Shown here one piece after another: positions 35,901 through 48,220 of a stretch of 64,000 bases of DNA; positions within the stretch are counted from its first letter, which is position 1, and every line of letters starts with the position of its first letter. The notes below the pieces were generated by a model that saw only the letters and a program-made list of their open reading frames with translations, made no database searches and had not been told where the DNA came from. The DNA comes from Orobanche coerulescens (Eukaryota; Streptophyta; Magnoliopsida; Lamiales; Orobanchaceae), in contig CM065801.1 of assembly GCA_033398695.1 (NCBI GenBank), forward strand, positions 8,618,001 to 8,682,000, read 5' to 3'. Both the position numbers and the translations under genes were made by a program.

Positions 35901-38801
35901 GGGTACCTTACATGTGGTTGATATTTTTATCTTGGCATTTCCAAGGGGCGTGGAACTGTTGCAACTGGCCGTGTGGAACAGGGTGTAGTCAAAGCAGGTG
36001 AAGAGATGGAAATTTTGGGTCTCTCACAGGTGATAAATAATGTCACAGACCATTTCTCTCTCTGCCCATATTTTGACCTGCTTTTAATGTCACTGGTTTA
36101 TACGTAGGCTATTTGGATACTTTTGATTGTTGGATTTAAATTTCTGGTGATCACATTTGATGGGAAAGTTGTTCATGGATCTACTTTCTTTCGGTATCTT
36201 GGATCTATTATCCAAAAGGATGGAGAGCTAGATGGCGATGTGGCTCACAGAATAAAGGCCGGGTGGTTGAAGTGGAAGAGTGCCACAGGGGTTTTATGTG
36301 ATCCTGACATGCCTCATAGATTAAAAGGTAAATTTTACCGCACGGCAATTCGGGCTAAACGGTCCGGGCCAAAAAAAGCCCGGATTTAAACGGGCTAGGA
36401 AATATCGGCCCTAACCCGGTTTTTTAGCGGGTTAAACGGGCCAGCCCGGCGGGCCCGAGCCCGTTTAACATCTCTACCTGCGCTGTTATATGGCACCGAG
36501 TGTTGGGCTGTAAAACAGTGTCACGTTCAAAAGATGAATGTGGCGGAGATGCGTATGCTACGATGGATGTGTGGTCATACAAAAAAGGATCGGCTCAGAA
36601 ATGAGGTGATTAGAGAGAAGGTAAGAGTTGCGGCTATGGAAGACAAGATGATGGAGAATCGATTACGATGGTTTGGTCATGTGAGAAGAACTGTTGATGC
36701 CCAGTGAGGAGGCTAGAAAGTTGGGGAACAAGTAATGTTGTGAAAGGTAGAGGAAGACCCAAGAAAACTTGGATAAAGATGATTGAAAATGATATGCGGT
36801 TTCTTGGAATTGGAGAAAGTTGGCGATAGAGAGATAAATGTGACGGGAAAGAATACGGATGGTGGATGGAATCTGATTCTTTTTTTTTTATCTGTATTTT
36901 TATTTCTATATTTTTTTATTCCATGTTATCTTTTAATTTATTTTTTCGGATTTTTCATTTTTTTCTGTTTTTTTTTTAAACATTCATTCTCTTTTTTTAT
37001 TTGCTTTTTCTCTACTTTTTTCCCTCCCTTTTATGTTATTTATGTAACGATCATTGACGGTTTCAAAATTTGATTCATGTTAGCCGACCTCAAATCATTT
37101 TGGGACTAAGGTTTAGATGTTGTTGTTGTTGTTGTTGAATTCACTGTTATTTTGTAGATTTCTGAGTTCTACTGTGTTATCCTAATTATATCTGGAATCG
37201 TCATGTAGGATCGAGTTAAAATTATTGTTTCTATTCTACCATATGCCAAGTTGGACTCCTTCTGATGCTGGCGTCTCTTTTTTGCTACAGAACAAAATTA
37301 AAACCACAGTAACTGGTGTTGAGATGTTCAATAAGACTTTGGATTTTGGCCAGGTAAAGATATTAGTTTCTTTTTGCTTTTGAAATTTAAGATTTTAGGC
37401 TGCGTTCTATTTGTATTTTGTTTTGTATTTTCATTTTGCAAAATGTTTTATGTTTTCTGTTTTCAAAGTTGTTGAAAACGCGTTCTGTTAAATTTATTTT
37501 GCAAAATATTTTTTTGTAATATTAATATTAAATTCATAAATCTTTATTTTAGACTTAGTTTCAAATTAGGATAATCCAAAAAAAAAAAAAAACTCAAAAT
37601 GCATTTTGAGCATTTTTAAATTTTTTTGTTGAAATACACACAAAACGCTCAAAACGAGGTTTTGGGCATTTTGCGTTTTGTGTACAAATATTTTTTTTGT
37701 TTTCCAAAATGCATTTTCGAAAATGATAAAAAGAACACGTTTTTAGTGTTTTCGAAAATAAAAACAGAAAATGACCTCAAAACAGCAAAGAGAACATGGC
37801 CTAGTTTCTGGTTGCTTTATGCTTCACCCGTTCACTTTTAGTTGCAAGTCTGCACGGTTTCGCACACACCAACATTCGATTCATCATTTTTTTTACTAAT
37901 ACAAAAATAAATTTAGCATTTGTCGCAATGTGTATTTTCGAAATATTATTCTTTATAATTTTTCTAATATATGATTAAAGATAATGATGGTCAAAGTTAT
38001 ATATGGAACTGCGTGCTTTTGTCTATGTTGCATCTATTAGGGAAAGAAGATAATAGTATAATTTATTTATATGTTGCATGTGTAACAAGTTTTATCGTTT
38101 GCTAGGCTGGTGACAATGTCGGTCTGCTTCTCCGAGGCTTGAAACGTCATGACATCGACCGAGGGATGGTTAGTCTCATTGATTGGAACTTTGTTTTCTG
38201 TAGTCTCAAGACTTTGTATTAACAATTCACTCTAAAATTTACAAATTGTGTGAAATTTCTGTTATTTGTTGGTTTATTCATCTTTTGTGGATTTTTGATG
38301 TGTAGGTAATTGCAAAACCAGGTACTCTTAAAACATACACGAAATTTGAGGCGGAGATTTATGTCCTCACAAAAGAGGAAGGCGGTCGCCATACAGCCTT
38401 CTTCACGAATTATAGACCCCAATTCTACATGAGGACGGCTGATGTTACCGGTAAAGTTGAGTTGCCTGAAAATGTGAAGATGGTTATGCCTGGGGACAAT
38501 GTAACGGCTGTTTTCGAGCTTATTTACCCTGTTCCTCTTGAAGCAGGTTTGTTATAACTTGCTTTTTATATTCCCCCGTCCCACTTGAAAAGGTACTTTA
38601 GGTTAGGTTAAGGTACACCTTTTTGAATTTGCAAAAAACTCCAATTACACTGGGGGTGTAAGCGAGCAGAGTATTGGCAGACTCGAGCTTGAGCTCGACT
38701 GGAAAAATTGAGGCTCGAGCTTAACCGAGTACGTTTTTTCAAACTCCAACTTGACTCGGTGGCTAACTCGATGAGCTAGGACTAGACTCAGTTCTACTCG
38801 C

Positions 38802-38860
<59 letters not shown>

Positions 38861-39110
38861 ATTGACTATGGTGGAAACACCCTTAATGGTGAAATCTAGA
38901 AATCAATTGCATTATTAAGTAATTTCATTGCAGATTTGTGATTATTTGTTGCATCAAGCTGGTCGCTAGTATATGCAACAAATAATACAATAAAAAAATA
39001 CATAAATGCATATAATTCTACTTATCTACAGCTGTTAGATCACTAATATCAATGGTCTACAAAAGTTTCTAGATTTCACAAGGTAATTAGTTTTGATATG
39101 ATCTATTTCC

Positions 39111-39201
<91 letters not shown>

Positions 39202-39631
39202 TAATAACAAATGAAAGCTTTGAAAGAAAACACAACACATTAGGGTTTCTTGGTATTTAAATTAGTACATTTAACACAAGCTCCATAAGGCTTGCGAGCC
39301 TGTCGATCCGACTATTAATGAGCTCGAATTCGAGCTCGAGGTCTACTCGAGTATCTCGAGCTAGAGCCTGACTCAGTTACGTCGAGTCGATTTCGATCTT
39401 TTTGCGAGTCGGTCACGAATAGCTCCCGAGCTGTCCCGGCGGACTTACAACCCCAGTTAGATATATTTTCTGATTCCTTAATAAAAGGAAAAGCAAACAA
39501 ACAAACAAAAAGATTTCTGCTTCCAGTTTGACCTCTGCTATTCTTTTGTTTTTTTGGCAGGACAAAGATTTGCCTTGAGGGAGGGTGGCCGAACCGTTGG
39601 TGCTGGAGTTGTTTCAAAAGTCATGAGTTAA
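29994..39631 (+). CDS. TUFM: Mitochondrial elongation factor Tu, nuclear-encoded (12 exons)
   Basis: The GTPase delivers aminoacyl-tRNA to the mitochondrial ribosome. Exons: 29994-30175, 30512-30587, 30751-30843, 30937-31011, 34951-35055, 35159-35249, 35334-35539, 35946-36029, 37291-37353, 38106-38168, 38306-38546 and 39561-39631. All have GT-AG borders and phases that join without a break, giving 449 residues plus TAA; plant homologues are about 450. Residues 1-60 form an Arg/Ser-rich, acid-poor mitochondrial presequence (RSMAT near its end). The GTP-binding motifs are GHVDHGKT (71-78), RGITI (111-115), DCPGH (133-137), NKVD (188-191) and GSAL (225-228). Domain 2 starts around GRGTVATGR and domain 3 ends [22 protein letters not shown] sits antisense in intron 4 (3.9 kb) and RTE and MITE pieces sit in introns 8, 9 and 11. 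All exons are intact, so the gene looks functional if the long introns are spliced. Confidence 0.95.
31065..34619 (-). mobile_element. RTE-type LINE in EF-Tu intron 4, antisense
   Basis: It lies between imperfect 17-bp target copies ATAAACTTTATGGTTTC (31048-31064) and ATAAATTTTATGTTTTC (34620-34636), 15 of 17 identical. The 3' end is the GTT-repeat tail at about 31065-31074, preceded by the RTE end motif (GACCCCAATGCATTTTGAGA on the minus strand). From 34130 downward, broken frames show the endonuclease ([28 protein letters not shown]), then reverse transcriptase (MAL- and RMQ-type linker, [35 protein letters not shown]) and the C-terminal MLRWMCGHT and RWFGHMRRR region. Multiple frameshifts separate the frames (33714-34130, 33306-33644, 32947-33396, 32423-32950, 31764-32276, 31515-31763, 31055-31513). 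The copy is full length or nearly so but inactive. Confidence 0.9.
36140..37138 (+). mobile_element. RTE-type LINE 3' fragment in EF-Tu intron 8
   Basis: It begins near [15 protein letters not shown] and continues through [16 protein letters not shown], then is interrupted by a 125-bp GC-rich insertion. It resumes with [21 protein letters not shown] and [10 protein letters not shown], then a 3' untranslated part ending CATTTTGGGACTAAGG and a GTT microsatellite tail at about 37118-37136. It is in the same orientation as the gene. It is related to, but not the same copy as, the intron 4 LINE. Confidence 0.85.
36353..36476. repeat. GC-rich MITE-like insertion inside the intron 8 LINE
   Basis: The segment is built of complementary blocks (GGGCTAAACGGTCCGGGCC, and GCGGGTTAAACGGGCCAGCC with CCCGAGCCCGTTTAAC) and splits the LINE reading frame between GCAATTCGG and CCTGCGCTG. 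It resembles hAT-type MITE ends with GGGCC/TTAAACGGGC motifs. No clear target duplication was found. Confidence 0.55.
37398..37801. repeat. MITE-like element in EF-Tu intron 9
   Basis: The ends are inverted: GGCTGCGTTCTATTTGTATTTT at the left and, read inward from the right, GGCCATGTTCTCTTTGCTGTTTT. The interior is rich in AAAATGCATTTTG motifs. The target duplication is unclear. Confidence 0.5.
38651..39455. repeat. MITE-like repeat with AT and GA microsatellites in EF-Tu intron 11
   Basis: It starts TGGGGGTGTAAGCGAGC and its inverted end reads CTGGGGTTGTAAGTCCGCC. The arms contain GAGCTCGAGCT-type words on both strands. TA runs lie at about 38810-38857 and 39117-39164, and a GA run follows at 39165-39200. 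It resembles a hAT-like non-autonomous element with a later insertion. No certain target duplication was found. Confidence 0.45.
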
Positions 39632-40394
39632 TTCAATTTCATCATTACAAGAAGACGGTGAGAATGACGAGTTTTTGTTAAGTGCAACCAGCATTGCTCG
39701 ATATTTTTTTTTTTTTTTTTGGTGGTGGAATTGTTGGATCCACGCAATGAACTGAATTCTCATTTGTTCATAATGTTTTCGTGTATTCTTCAAAATGTTT
39801 TTAATGTGTATGATCAGTACTAATTGGTTCGATGCTTCGTTTATCTTACTAATAATTGGTTTGCTATGGCGGGTAAAATGTAGGTATGTCACGTTCGCGC
39901 TTGCACGTGCGCGTTTTTAATTGAACGGGTGAATTATAAGGACACTTTCATGGTTGTTTCAAGTATTTTGATTACCGACGAATTTGGTTGCTGAGTAGGG
40001 TTGGGGATGTAATTTTAATTGTTATCGTTCATTGGTCCAACTTTGATGGTAATTAGTTTAAAAATATCTTTTCGGTTTTAAAAATATTACTCCTCCATCG
40101 AACTTCGATTTTGGCCAAGATATAGTGCTAATTTTTTAGATTTTATACCTTTGGTAAGATAGTTTTTTAATTATAATTATAATTGTTTTAATGAATGTAC
40201 AATTCGGTTTAAATTATTTATTACTTTTTTTATTTTTCCAATCAATTAATATTGCAATGTATGACAGAAAATGAAGTTTTAGGAATATTGTATAAATTTT
40301 GATTAAATATTAAAATTTTATTTTGAAATTGAGTTTCTACTAAGATAATCATTTAAATGAAAGTTGATTAAGTGGGACGAGAGTGTGTTATTCG
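39632..40394. other. EF-Tu 3' untranslated region and downstream spacer
   Basis: The transcript end probably lies in the first 200-250 bases. A T run at 39703-39720 and several AATGTTTT-like stretches are present, but no canonical AATAAA is obvious. The remainder is AT-rich without recognisable elements. Confidence 0.35.
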
Positions 40395-40835
40395 AGGATG
40401 ATCTAGAGTAGGTTTCTCGTGCCGGGTGTCAACGTGAGACCAATAGCCTAACACATAATTTAGTTGGAGGTCAGGGGTTCAATTCCTAGTGGCAACACTT
40501 TGGAATTGAATTCTGCGCCACGATCCCTTAGTCTTTGGTAAGGGTTAGAACTAGCCTAAAGACTGTTGGTGGAGCAATTAAATATTGAGGCGGCGGTGTG
40601 GAGGCCGGATCTCGGTGGGAACTGCGGTTGGATTGGGGGTCAGATGGAGAATCACAGGGACGACTTCTTGTGCGCGGTAGTTGAGGATATTTAAGAACCC
40701 GAGATACACATCTCGCGATTTAACCGATAAGCGATCTTGTGGGGCCATTATCCCGAGGACTAGTCAGGTGTAAACTTGGAACCTCGGTATCAAAAATATA
40801 AAAAAATAAAAAAAAAATTAGAAAAAAAAAATAAA
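40395..40835 (+). mobile_element. Possible tRNA-derived SINE
   Basis: A GC-richer 400-bp island carries a tRNA-type B box (GGTTCAATTCC, 40476-40486) with a weak A-box-like TAGCCTAACAC about 32 bp upstream. It ends in an A-rich tail (40790-40835). This is the layout of a plant SINE, but I found neither a second copy in the window nor a target duplication. Confidence 0.45.
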
Positions 40836-40974
40836 AAAAAACTAACCTAAACAACCAAACAAAAAACTTAAAAAAAAACACCAGAGCCTAAAAAATTCGA
40901 AGAATTAAAAAAACTCTAAAACTTAAGGAAAAAAAAAACTAAAATTCTAATATTTAGAATGTACTTCATCCGTA

Positions 40975-41205
40975 TTGCAACGTGTTGACTATTACATTGT
41001 TCATATATTCTGTTTTCACCATCTTTTGTGATTCATACATATGAAAAAATTTAGTCATGTGAAATCTTGTTAGATTCATCGCAAAATATATTTTCAAAAT
41101 ATCAACTTTTTATAATTTTTAAAAATAAAAAATTAAAAATATTAATAATCAAATTTGTGTATTGACAAACGTGATGTTGCAATTATAGGAGAATTGAAGT
41201 AGTAT
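40975..41205. repeat. AT-rich MITE-like repeat, copy 1
   Basis: It shares a long stretch (CATACATATGAAAAAAT, AGTCATGTGA, ATCTTGTTAGATTCATC, TTTCAAAATATCAAC) with 58940-59190. Copy 2 ends AAAGAACGGAGGTAGTA, as some Stowaway- or Tourist-like MITEs do. Confidence 0.55.
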
Positions 41206-41507
41206 TAAATAAAATATTCCATGAGATAGTCACATTAAGTTTGTAGCCTTTGGCTAATAATTAGATCCAAATAAGCTTGAAAAGTCACATATTCAATTTT
41301 TGACAAACAAAAAGATACAGTTGGATTCAAGTTTGAAAACTTTCATTCTGGTCTGCATTATTTTTTACATGCATAAACAACTAAAGAGTTCAAAGCAACA
41401 GACATCTGCATTGAGGACACACTTATAGACTCAACTCACTAAATTTACAACTTGAAAACACTCTAACCATCCATATTCATAACTCACATTAGTTTTTATA
41501 CCAAAAA

Positions 41508-44500
41508 TCAAGCCATCTTCAATACTACCACCGCCGCCATCAACGCCGCCGCTCTAATATAAACATCCTTCAAATCCCTGTCCAAATTACTCATCATCCC
41601 ATATTCTTTCTCACCAACCTTTCCCGAAGAAGTCTTGCTAATCGCAACAACTGTCTCTCTCAGTTTATTGAGGGCGCAAGAAAGCCAAACGAGACCCAAA
41701 CCCAAACCGGCGCTCGAAGCCCCAGACGCACAAAAGGGCGCCCTACTACAAGAAACTCTGCACAGAACGGATAGAATAACAGCAATACCTGTCCCGGCAA
41801 TGCTAGCGGAAGCTCGGGTCAAAAGGCGAGGCAGCTGAGGGCCGGATTTCTTCAAGGAGAGAATCATGTCCGTGCCCTGCTGTTTTCTGCCGACAATTAT
41901 GGATAGAAGGCTTTCGCATGCATGAAGGTAGCTGTTACTGTAGATATCCCTTTCTTTACCGCTTCTTTTCTTCTTCTGAAATGTCTTTTCTTTTGTTTTA
42001 TCATGGCTGTAACAAAAAAGAATGCTGCATAACATAAGCTCGAAATATCGTTGTCTAAAGTACTGGATAATTAATGCAAAAGTAAATCCAAAAAACTAAG
42101 AAATGGAAACACTGCAAAGAAACTATTCAAGGCAGTATATAAACAATCGTATAAAATTTATTAACTCAAGGCGAACAGTGTGTGCATGTGTGTGTATATA
42201 TATATATGCTGTAAATAACAGAAGGAGAGGAAAAAAGAGTTATTCGATGTTCCGTCCAGAAAAAACTGTCTTCCTAACCACTATTTTGTAGCATCCGCCT
42301 TCCACGATAAAACAACATCTCGATGCACTTAATATTTGATCATTGCACCCTCAATAAACTAGAATTAAACATGTATACCATCACCGGTGCCAAAAAAATG
42401 GAGAACTGCATTTCATAAAGCTACGAGATTTTTGGAGTGACAAAAACAGAGACCTGACATCGGTATTTATAGGAGAGGATGGGGGTAGAAGCATTTCCTA
42501 GTGGAACCCTGATTAGAGTTGCGTTCAGGATTTAGTATTACAGTATAATACCTATCCTAATACCAATCCATTTAATAGTAGAGATAATTATCAACATTAT
42601 ATTCGATTTTATTGAGGTGGTTAGCAAAATGATTTTTGCTGTTAGGCAAAATGAATTTCAAGCAAATAAAATTTCAGTAAAAAGATAACGTCCCTTCGAG
42701 ACGCCGAGACATTCTCCCAAATTGCTTCGACCCGACCCAAACAGGACGGGACGTGGGCGGCAGCGGCCGGTGCGTGTGTGTGTGCGCAAGGACAACCCAC
42801 TTATACATGCACTCATGTCTCCACTTATTGGTGGACAAGTGTGTGTGCATATAGGCATGTATACATATAAATCTCTTGGTGTATAAATCTCTTTACACAA
42901 TTCCAATGTGGGACTTTTGTCCCTCACCCACTTCATGAGGTCTATTTTGGATCATCAATTCTCATTCATACCTCCACCATTTTGAGTGTTCTCACACGCA
43001 TTGAAATATCTTGCAGAGTATCACACATTCCAACCAAGTCCAGGCTTAACACGTAGTCTGACCCATTCAAAATTGCACCTTAAAATTACCGTCAAGACAT
43101 TCCACTTTTGTTCATTTTCCAACAATACTCCATATGAATGAGATTGATGATCCAATAGCACACGTCAGGCATAGTGTTTGACTTGGTGATAGTTATTGCG
43201 GTTAGGCATTGCATAAGAAAGGTAGAGTATGTTCCTTGAATTTTCTCTTGAAGAGATATACTTACCTTACTGGCTAGAGAGTATGCTTGGTGCCTTTTGA
43301 ACTGTCCAACCGCTTGTATAAGCGATGGTATATCCTCCATAAAGCCCTTCCTCATTTATTCCGTCCTCATTATTCTATCCTTTTTTGCCGTGGACACCTT
43401 CCTGGTTTGGCGCAAGTTTCTAAAGAATTGTGCCAATGCCACAAACTAAGGAACACATTCTACTTGCTCGACAGGTTCTCAACTTAACATGATTTTGACT
43501 TGCATAGGAACATCACAGCATAAGTTCTGTTTTGATTATTTATCTTGTTTTTCATTGTTAAATTTTACTCGCTGCAGGTTGGTGTGCCGTCACTTGTGTG
43601 CTTCCTTAATAAAGTTGATGCTGTTGATGACCCGGAACTGCTGGAACTTGTGGAAATGGAGCTACGTGGTAAGCTAAAATTTTGAATATGGTTTCCTATA
43701 CTTCTGCCGAATGGACATTGCACACGTTTTACATTACTTGATCGTGTCGCAGAATTGCTTAGTTTTTACAAGTTCCCTGGGGATGACATTCCCATAATCC
43801 GAGGGTCAGCTTTGTCTGCATTGGATGGTACAAAAGAAGAAATTGGGAAAAAAGCCATATTACAGTTAATGGATGCAGTAGATTCGTACATTCCAGATCC
43901 CATACGTCAACTTGATAAACCTTTTCTGATGCCTGTTGAAGGTGTTTTTACCATCCAGGTAACTAGACATGGTTTATGCTACTTATTGGGATCCTTAAGA
44001 ACTGCCCTTGTCAATTTTCCCTTTCTTTTGACTGAATGCACCCCATGTATTTCAAAGTATTGTAATCGCATATTAGTTTACACCTTCAATTCTGTATCTT
44101 GATATAATTCTGTCTGTATTGTAATCGCATATTAGTTTTGCTTCACTTTCATTTATTATAAACAATCGTATAAAATTTATTAACTCAAGGCGAACAGTGT
44201 GTGCATGTGTGTGTATATATATATATATATGCTGTAAATAACAGAAGGAGAGGAAAAAAGAGTTATTCGATGTTCCGTCCAGAAAAAACTGTCTTCCTAA
44301 CCACTATTTTGTAGCATCCGTCTTCCACGATAAAACAACATCTCGATGCACTTAATATTTGATCATTGCACCCTCAATAAACTAGAATTAAACATGTATA
44401 CCATCACCGGTGCCAAAAAAATGGAGAACTGCATTTCATAATGCTACGAGATTTTTGGAGTGACAAAAACAGAGACCTGACATCGGTATTTATAGGAGAG

Positions 44501-47500
44501 GATGGGGGTAGAAGCATTTCCTAGTGGAACCCTGATTAGAGTTGCGTTCAGGATTTAGTATTACAGTATAATACCTATCCTAATACCAATCCATTTAATA
44601 GTAGAGATAATTATCAACATTATATTCGATTTTATTGAGAGGTGGTTAGCAAAATGATTTTTGCTGTTAGGCAAAATGAATTTCAAGCAAATAAAATTTC
44701 AGTAAAAAGATAACGTCCCTTCGAGGCGCCGAGACATTCTCCCAAATTGCTTCGACCCGACCCAAACAGGACGGGACGTGGGCGGCAGCGGCCGGTGCGT
44801 GTGTGTGCGCAAGGACAACCCACTTATACATGCACTCATGTCTCCACTTATTGGTGGACAAGTGTGTGTGCATATAGGCATGTATACACATAAATCTCTT
44901 GGTGTATAAATCTCTTTACACAATTCCAATGTGGGACTTTTGTCCCTCACCCACTTCATGAGGTCTATTTTGGATCATCAATTCTCATTCATACCTCCAC
45001 CATTTTGAGTGTTCTCACACGCATTGAAATCTCTTGCAGAGTATCACACATTCCAACCAAGTCCAGGCTTAACACGTAGTCTGACCCATTCAAAATTGCA
45101 CCTTAAAATTACCGTCAAGACATTCCACTTTTGTTCATTTTCCAACAATGCCCCATATGAATGAGATTGATGATCCAATAGCACACGTCAGGCATAGAGT
45201 TTGACTTGGTGATAGTTATTGCGGTTAGGCATTGCATAAGAAAGGTAGAGTATGCTCCTTGAATCTTCTCTTAAAGAGATATACTTACCTTACTGGCTAA
45301 AGAGTATGCTTGGTGCCTTTTGAACTGTACGACCGCTTGTGTAAGCGATGGTATATCCTCCATAAAGCCCTTCCGCATTTATTCTGTCCTCATTATGCTA
45401 TCCTTTTTTGCCGTGGACACCTTCCTGGTTCGGCGCAAGTTTCTAAAGAATTGTGCCTTGCAATTCTCCTTTAGTGCTTGATTGGATGGGGGGTTTAGAG
45501 GGGTTAGTAAAGGAAGGGTTAGTAAGGGTTTGTAGAAACCCTTGTTTGGGAGAGGGAAGAGTTAGTAAGGGTTACTAAAAACCCTTATTTGGGAGACAAA
45601 AAAATTAGAAGGATAAGGGTATGGAGGGGTCAGCAAGGGTTTGAAAAGGTTTGTTTTATATAAATTTTGTTCTAATTTCCAATCCACCAATTTGGTGGGT
45701 TTGGAAAGGTTAGAAATTACCTCTCCTTCTTACCTCTTCCTTCCCCTTCTCTACCTTTCCCTATCCTTCTTTTATTTACCTTTCCTTACTCTCCATCCAA
45801 TCAAGCCCTTAAAGTGGCCCCTCTTCTATACAACATAGGTGATTCTTTTAAGTATTGAGTAAACCCGTAGCTTACTCCACCCGACTACAAATTGTCGATG
45901 TGAGAATCATAAAAAGCAAAAGCTTAACTGCTTCCTACAAGTACATTGTACTCATCGTAGGAATAGGTAGGTTTCGGTGACCTTACAGTGATGGTGCACA
46001 ATCTTATGAATGTTGTCCCTTTGAACCTAGATTCGGGGATCTCGAGTCAATTCAAGTTGTTTGTCCTCGATAAGACCATTAACTCATGGCAATAAATTCA
46101 TTCCTCTTGATGATTTATCAATAACTATGTTGCACGGACACTCCAATTTTTTTCAAAGTATCGAACACGGATACGATACGGACACGATATGCCGATACGC
46201 GTGTCTGACACGCGAAAATCTGTATCCTTGACTTTTTTCCTGTTTGGCCGATCGAACACGGCTAAGACACGTTTGTGCCTTTTGGACACGGGTGGGGCGA
46301 AATTAAAAAAAAAAATCTGAGGGATAAAATTGCAAAACTTGAACTTTGGGGGCAAAAAAAAAAAAAATTTAATCCTAGCTAACCAGGCCGGAGTCTCAAT
46401 TCTCTCTTCTTATCGAACGGCGAATGCAGACTCTCCCTCGTTCTTCCCGGCCGAACTTCTCTTCTCTCTTCCCGCTCGACGCTGCGAAAAAGTCTGTTCT
46501 CATCCATTCCCAGCCGAACTTCTTCTCTCTCCCGCTCGGTGAAAGTAAGCCTTACTGTACAGACTTCAGTTTATTTATTATTATTTTTCCTTTTCCCCTC
46601 CGAGCCGAATTTCCCTTCTCTCTTAAGTTCTCCGTCTTGTTCTTTTTTTTTTTTTTTTATTGTTTTAGCTTTTTTGCTGCGGTGGTGGTTTGCTTTTTTT
46701 TTTTTTTGAAGATTGTGGCAATGAGTGATTTTGAGAATGAGATCACATCAGAGGAAACAGAGTCTTCTCCTTTATGGAAATTTGTTACTAGAATTGAGAA
46801 GGGGACTTGGGTGGAAATGGATATTATGTTGTGGTTTGATTATATGTATGAAAAAAATTATCTTTTGAAATATTAATTTTCATACTAATTCATGTAATAT
46901 ATATTCAAATTCTACTATTTAATGTTTGGTGTATATCTTATTGGGATGGCTACTATTTCGTTGGCAACGTTGTTCCACTGCTGGGGCTATTACTGGGCAA
47001 GTAGAACGGGTAATTTTTTAGACCGAGACCTGATCTTACCTAGACCGATAACCCGCTAATTTACCCGGAATACTTATACCAAACAGGGAATAAGACTTTG
47101 GTTTTATACCAAAGCCGAACCCTAGCCTCATAACCAAAGCCAAACCAGTGCGATAGTCAGAAGAATCACGCAGCCTAAATTTATCCTCTAAATATCAATA
47201 GTAATTTCAATTTGTCCTCTAAATTTTATAAAATGTCAAGTTATACGTATCCCACCTATGTTGATGATCTCAAGCAACACTCGGATGAAGTAATCAAAAA
47301 GGAGAAAAAACCCAAAGGAGATCGGACAAAAATAGAAACTGGGAAGACAGAAAGGAAATTAAGCCCCCAATCTAAAGTAAACAAAAGAATTCTTCATTTC
47401 ATTAATCTCATCTTCTTGTGCTTGTACTTGAGATAGTTTTTGAAATCTTTCCAGGTTGAGGGCAATTTTTCAATCACAACCACTGGGAAGGGTTCACACT

Positions 47501-48169
47501 AATGATCATTCCTTCAGCATGGATCTCATGAATGATCACGTGCAGTTTTGACCGACCACAATCTTGCAACCCACCATCTTATAATCTAGGAACCGGCCAA
47601 TAATCCACTTTTTGGCACTGACATCCTCGATCTTATATTTATGGTTCGAGGAATTACATCATGACTTAGCTGTTTTAGCAGAGCTATACACATTATATAG
47701 TGAATCAACAAGGACATTTATCACATAAAGTAATCGGAATTTTTTAAAGCTCCAGCCTGCACGGTCTACTATTCACTTTCCTCATTGCAATTCGGCGCCT
47801 CTTCTTTGAGAAATTGAGACAAGCCCCGAATGGTCGGATAGAACATCATCTTCTGCTGCCATCTCTTGAAATTTAACACATTGAATATCCCAAGTTCCCC
47901 AACATGGTTAACAGGAACCGAAACAACATTCTGAGGCGCACCTCCCCAACGGTCATATACCCAAGGGGGTTGTTTTGTTTTGGAGCATCCATTACAGTAA
48001 GTAAACAAAATTAATTGCTTGATCAAGTAAACACGAAAAACTCTACTTGAAGATTGTTGTCCAAAATATTGGATAATTAAAACAAAAGTGAAACAAAACT
48101 GCGAAGAAACTACTAATCGTCAAGGCAGTAAATAACCTATATTAACTCAAACAAGAGCGAACAATATAC

Positions 48170-48220
<51 letters not shown>

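Noticed and set aside
47212..47436. 74-codon lysine-rich frame
   Set aside because: No family recognised, no gene signals, and it lies in transposon-filled intron sequence.
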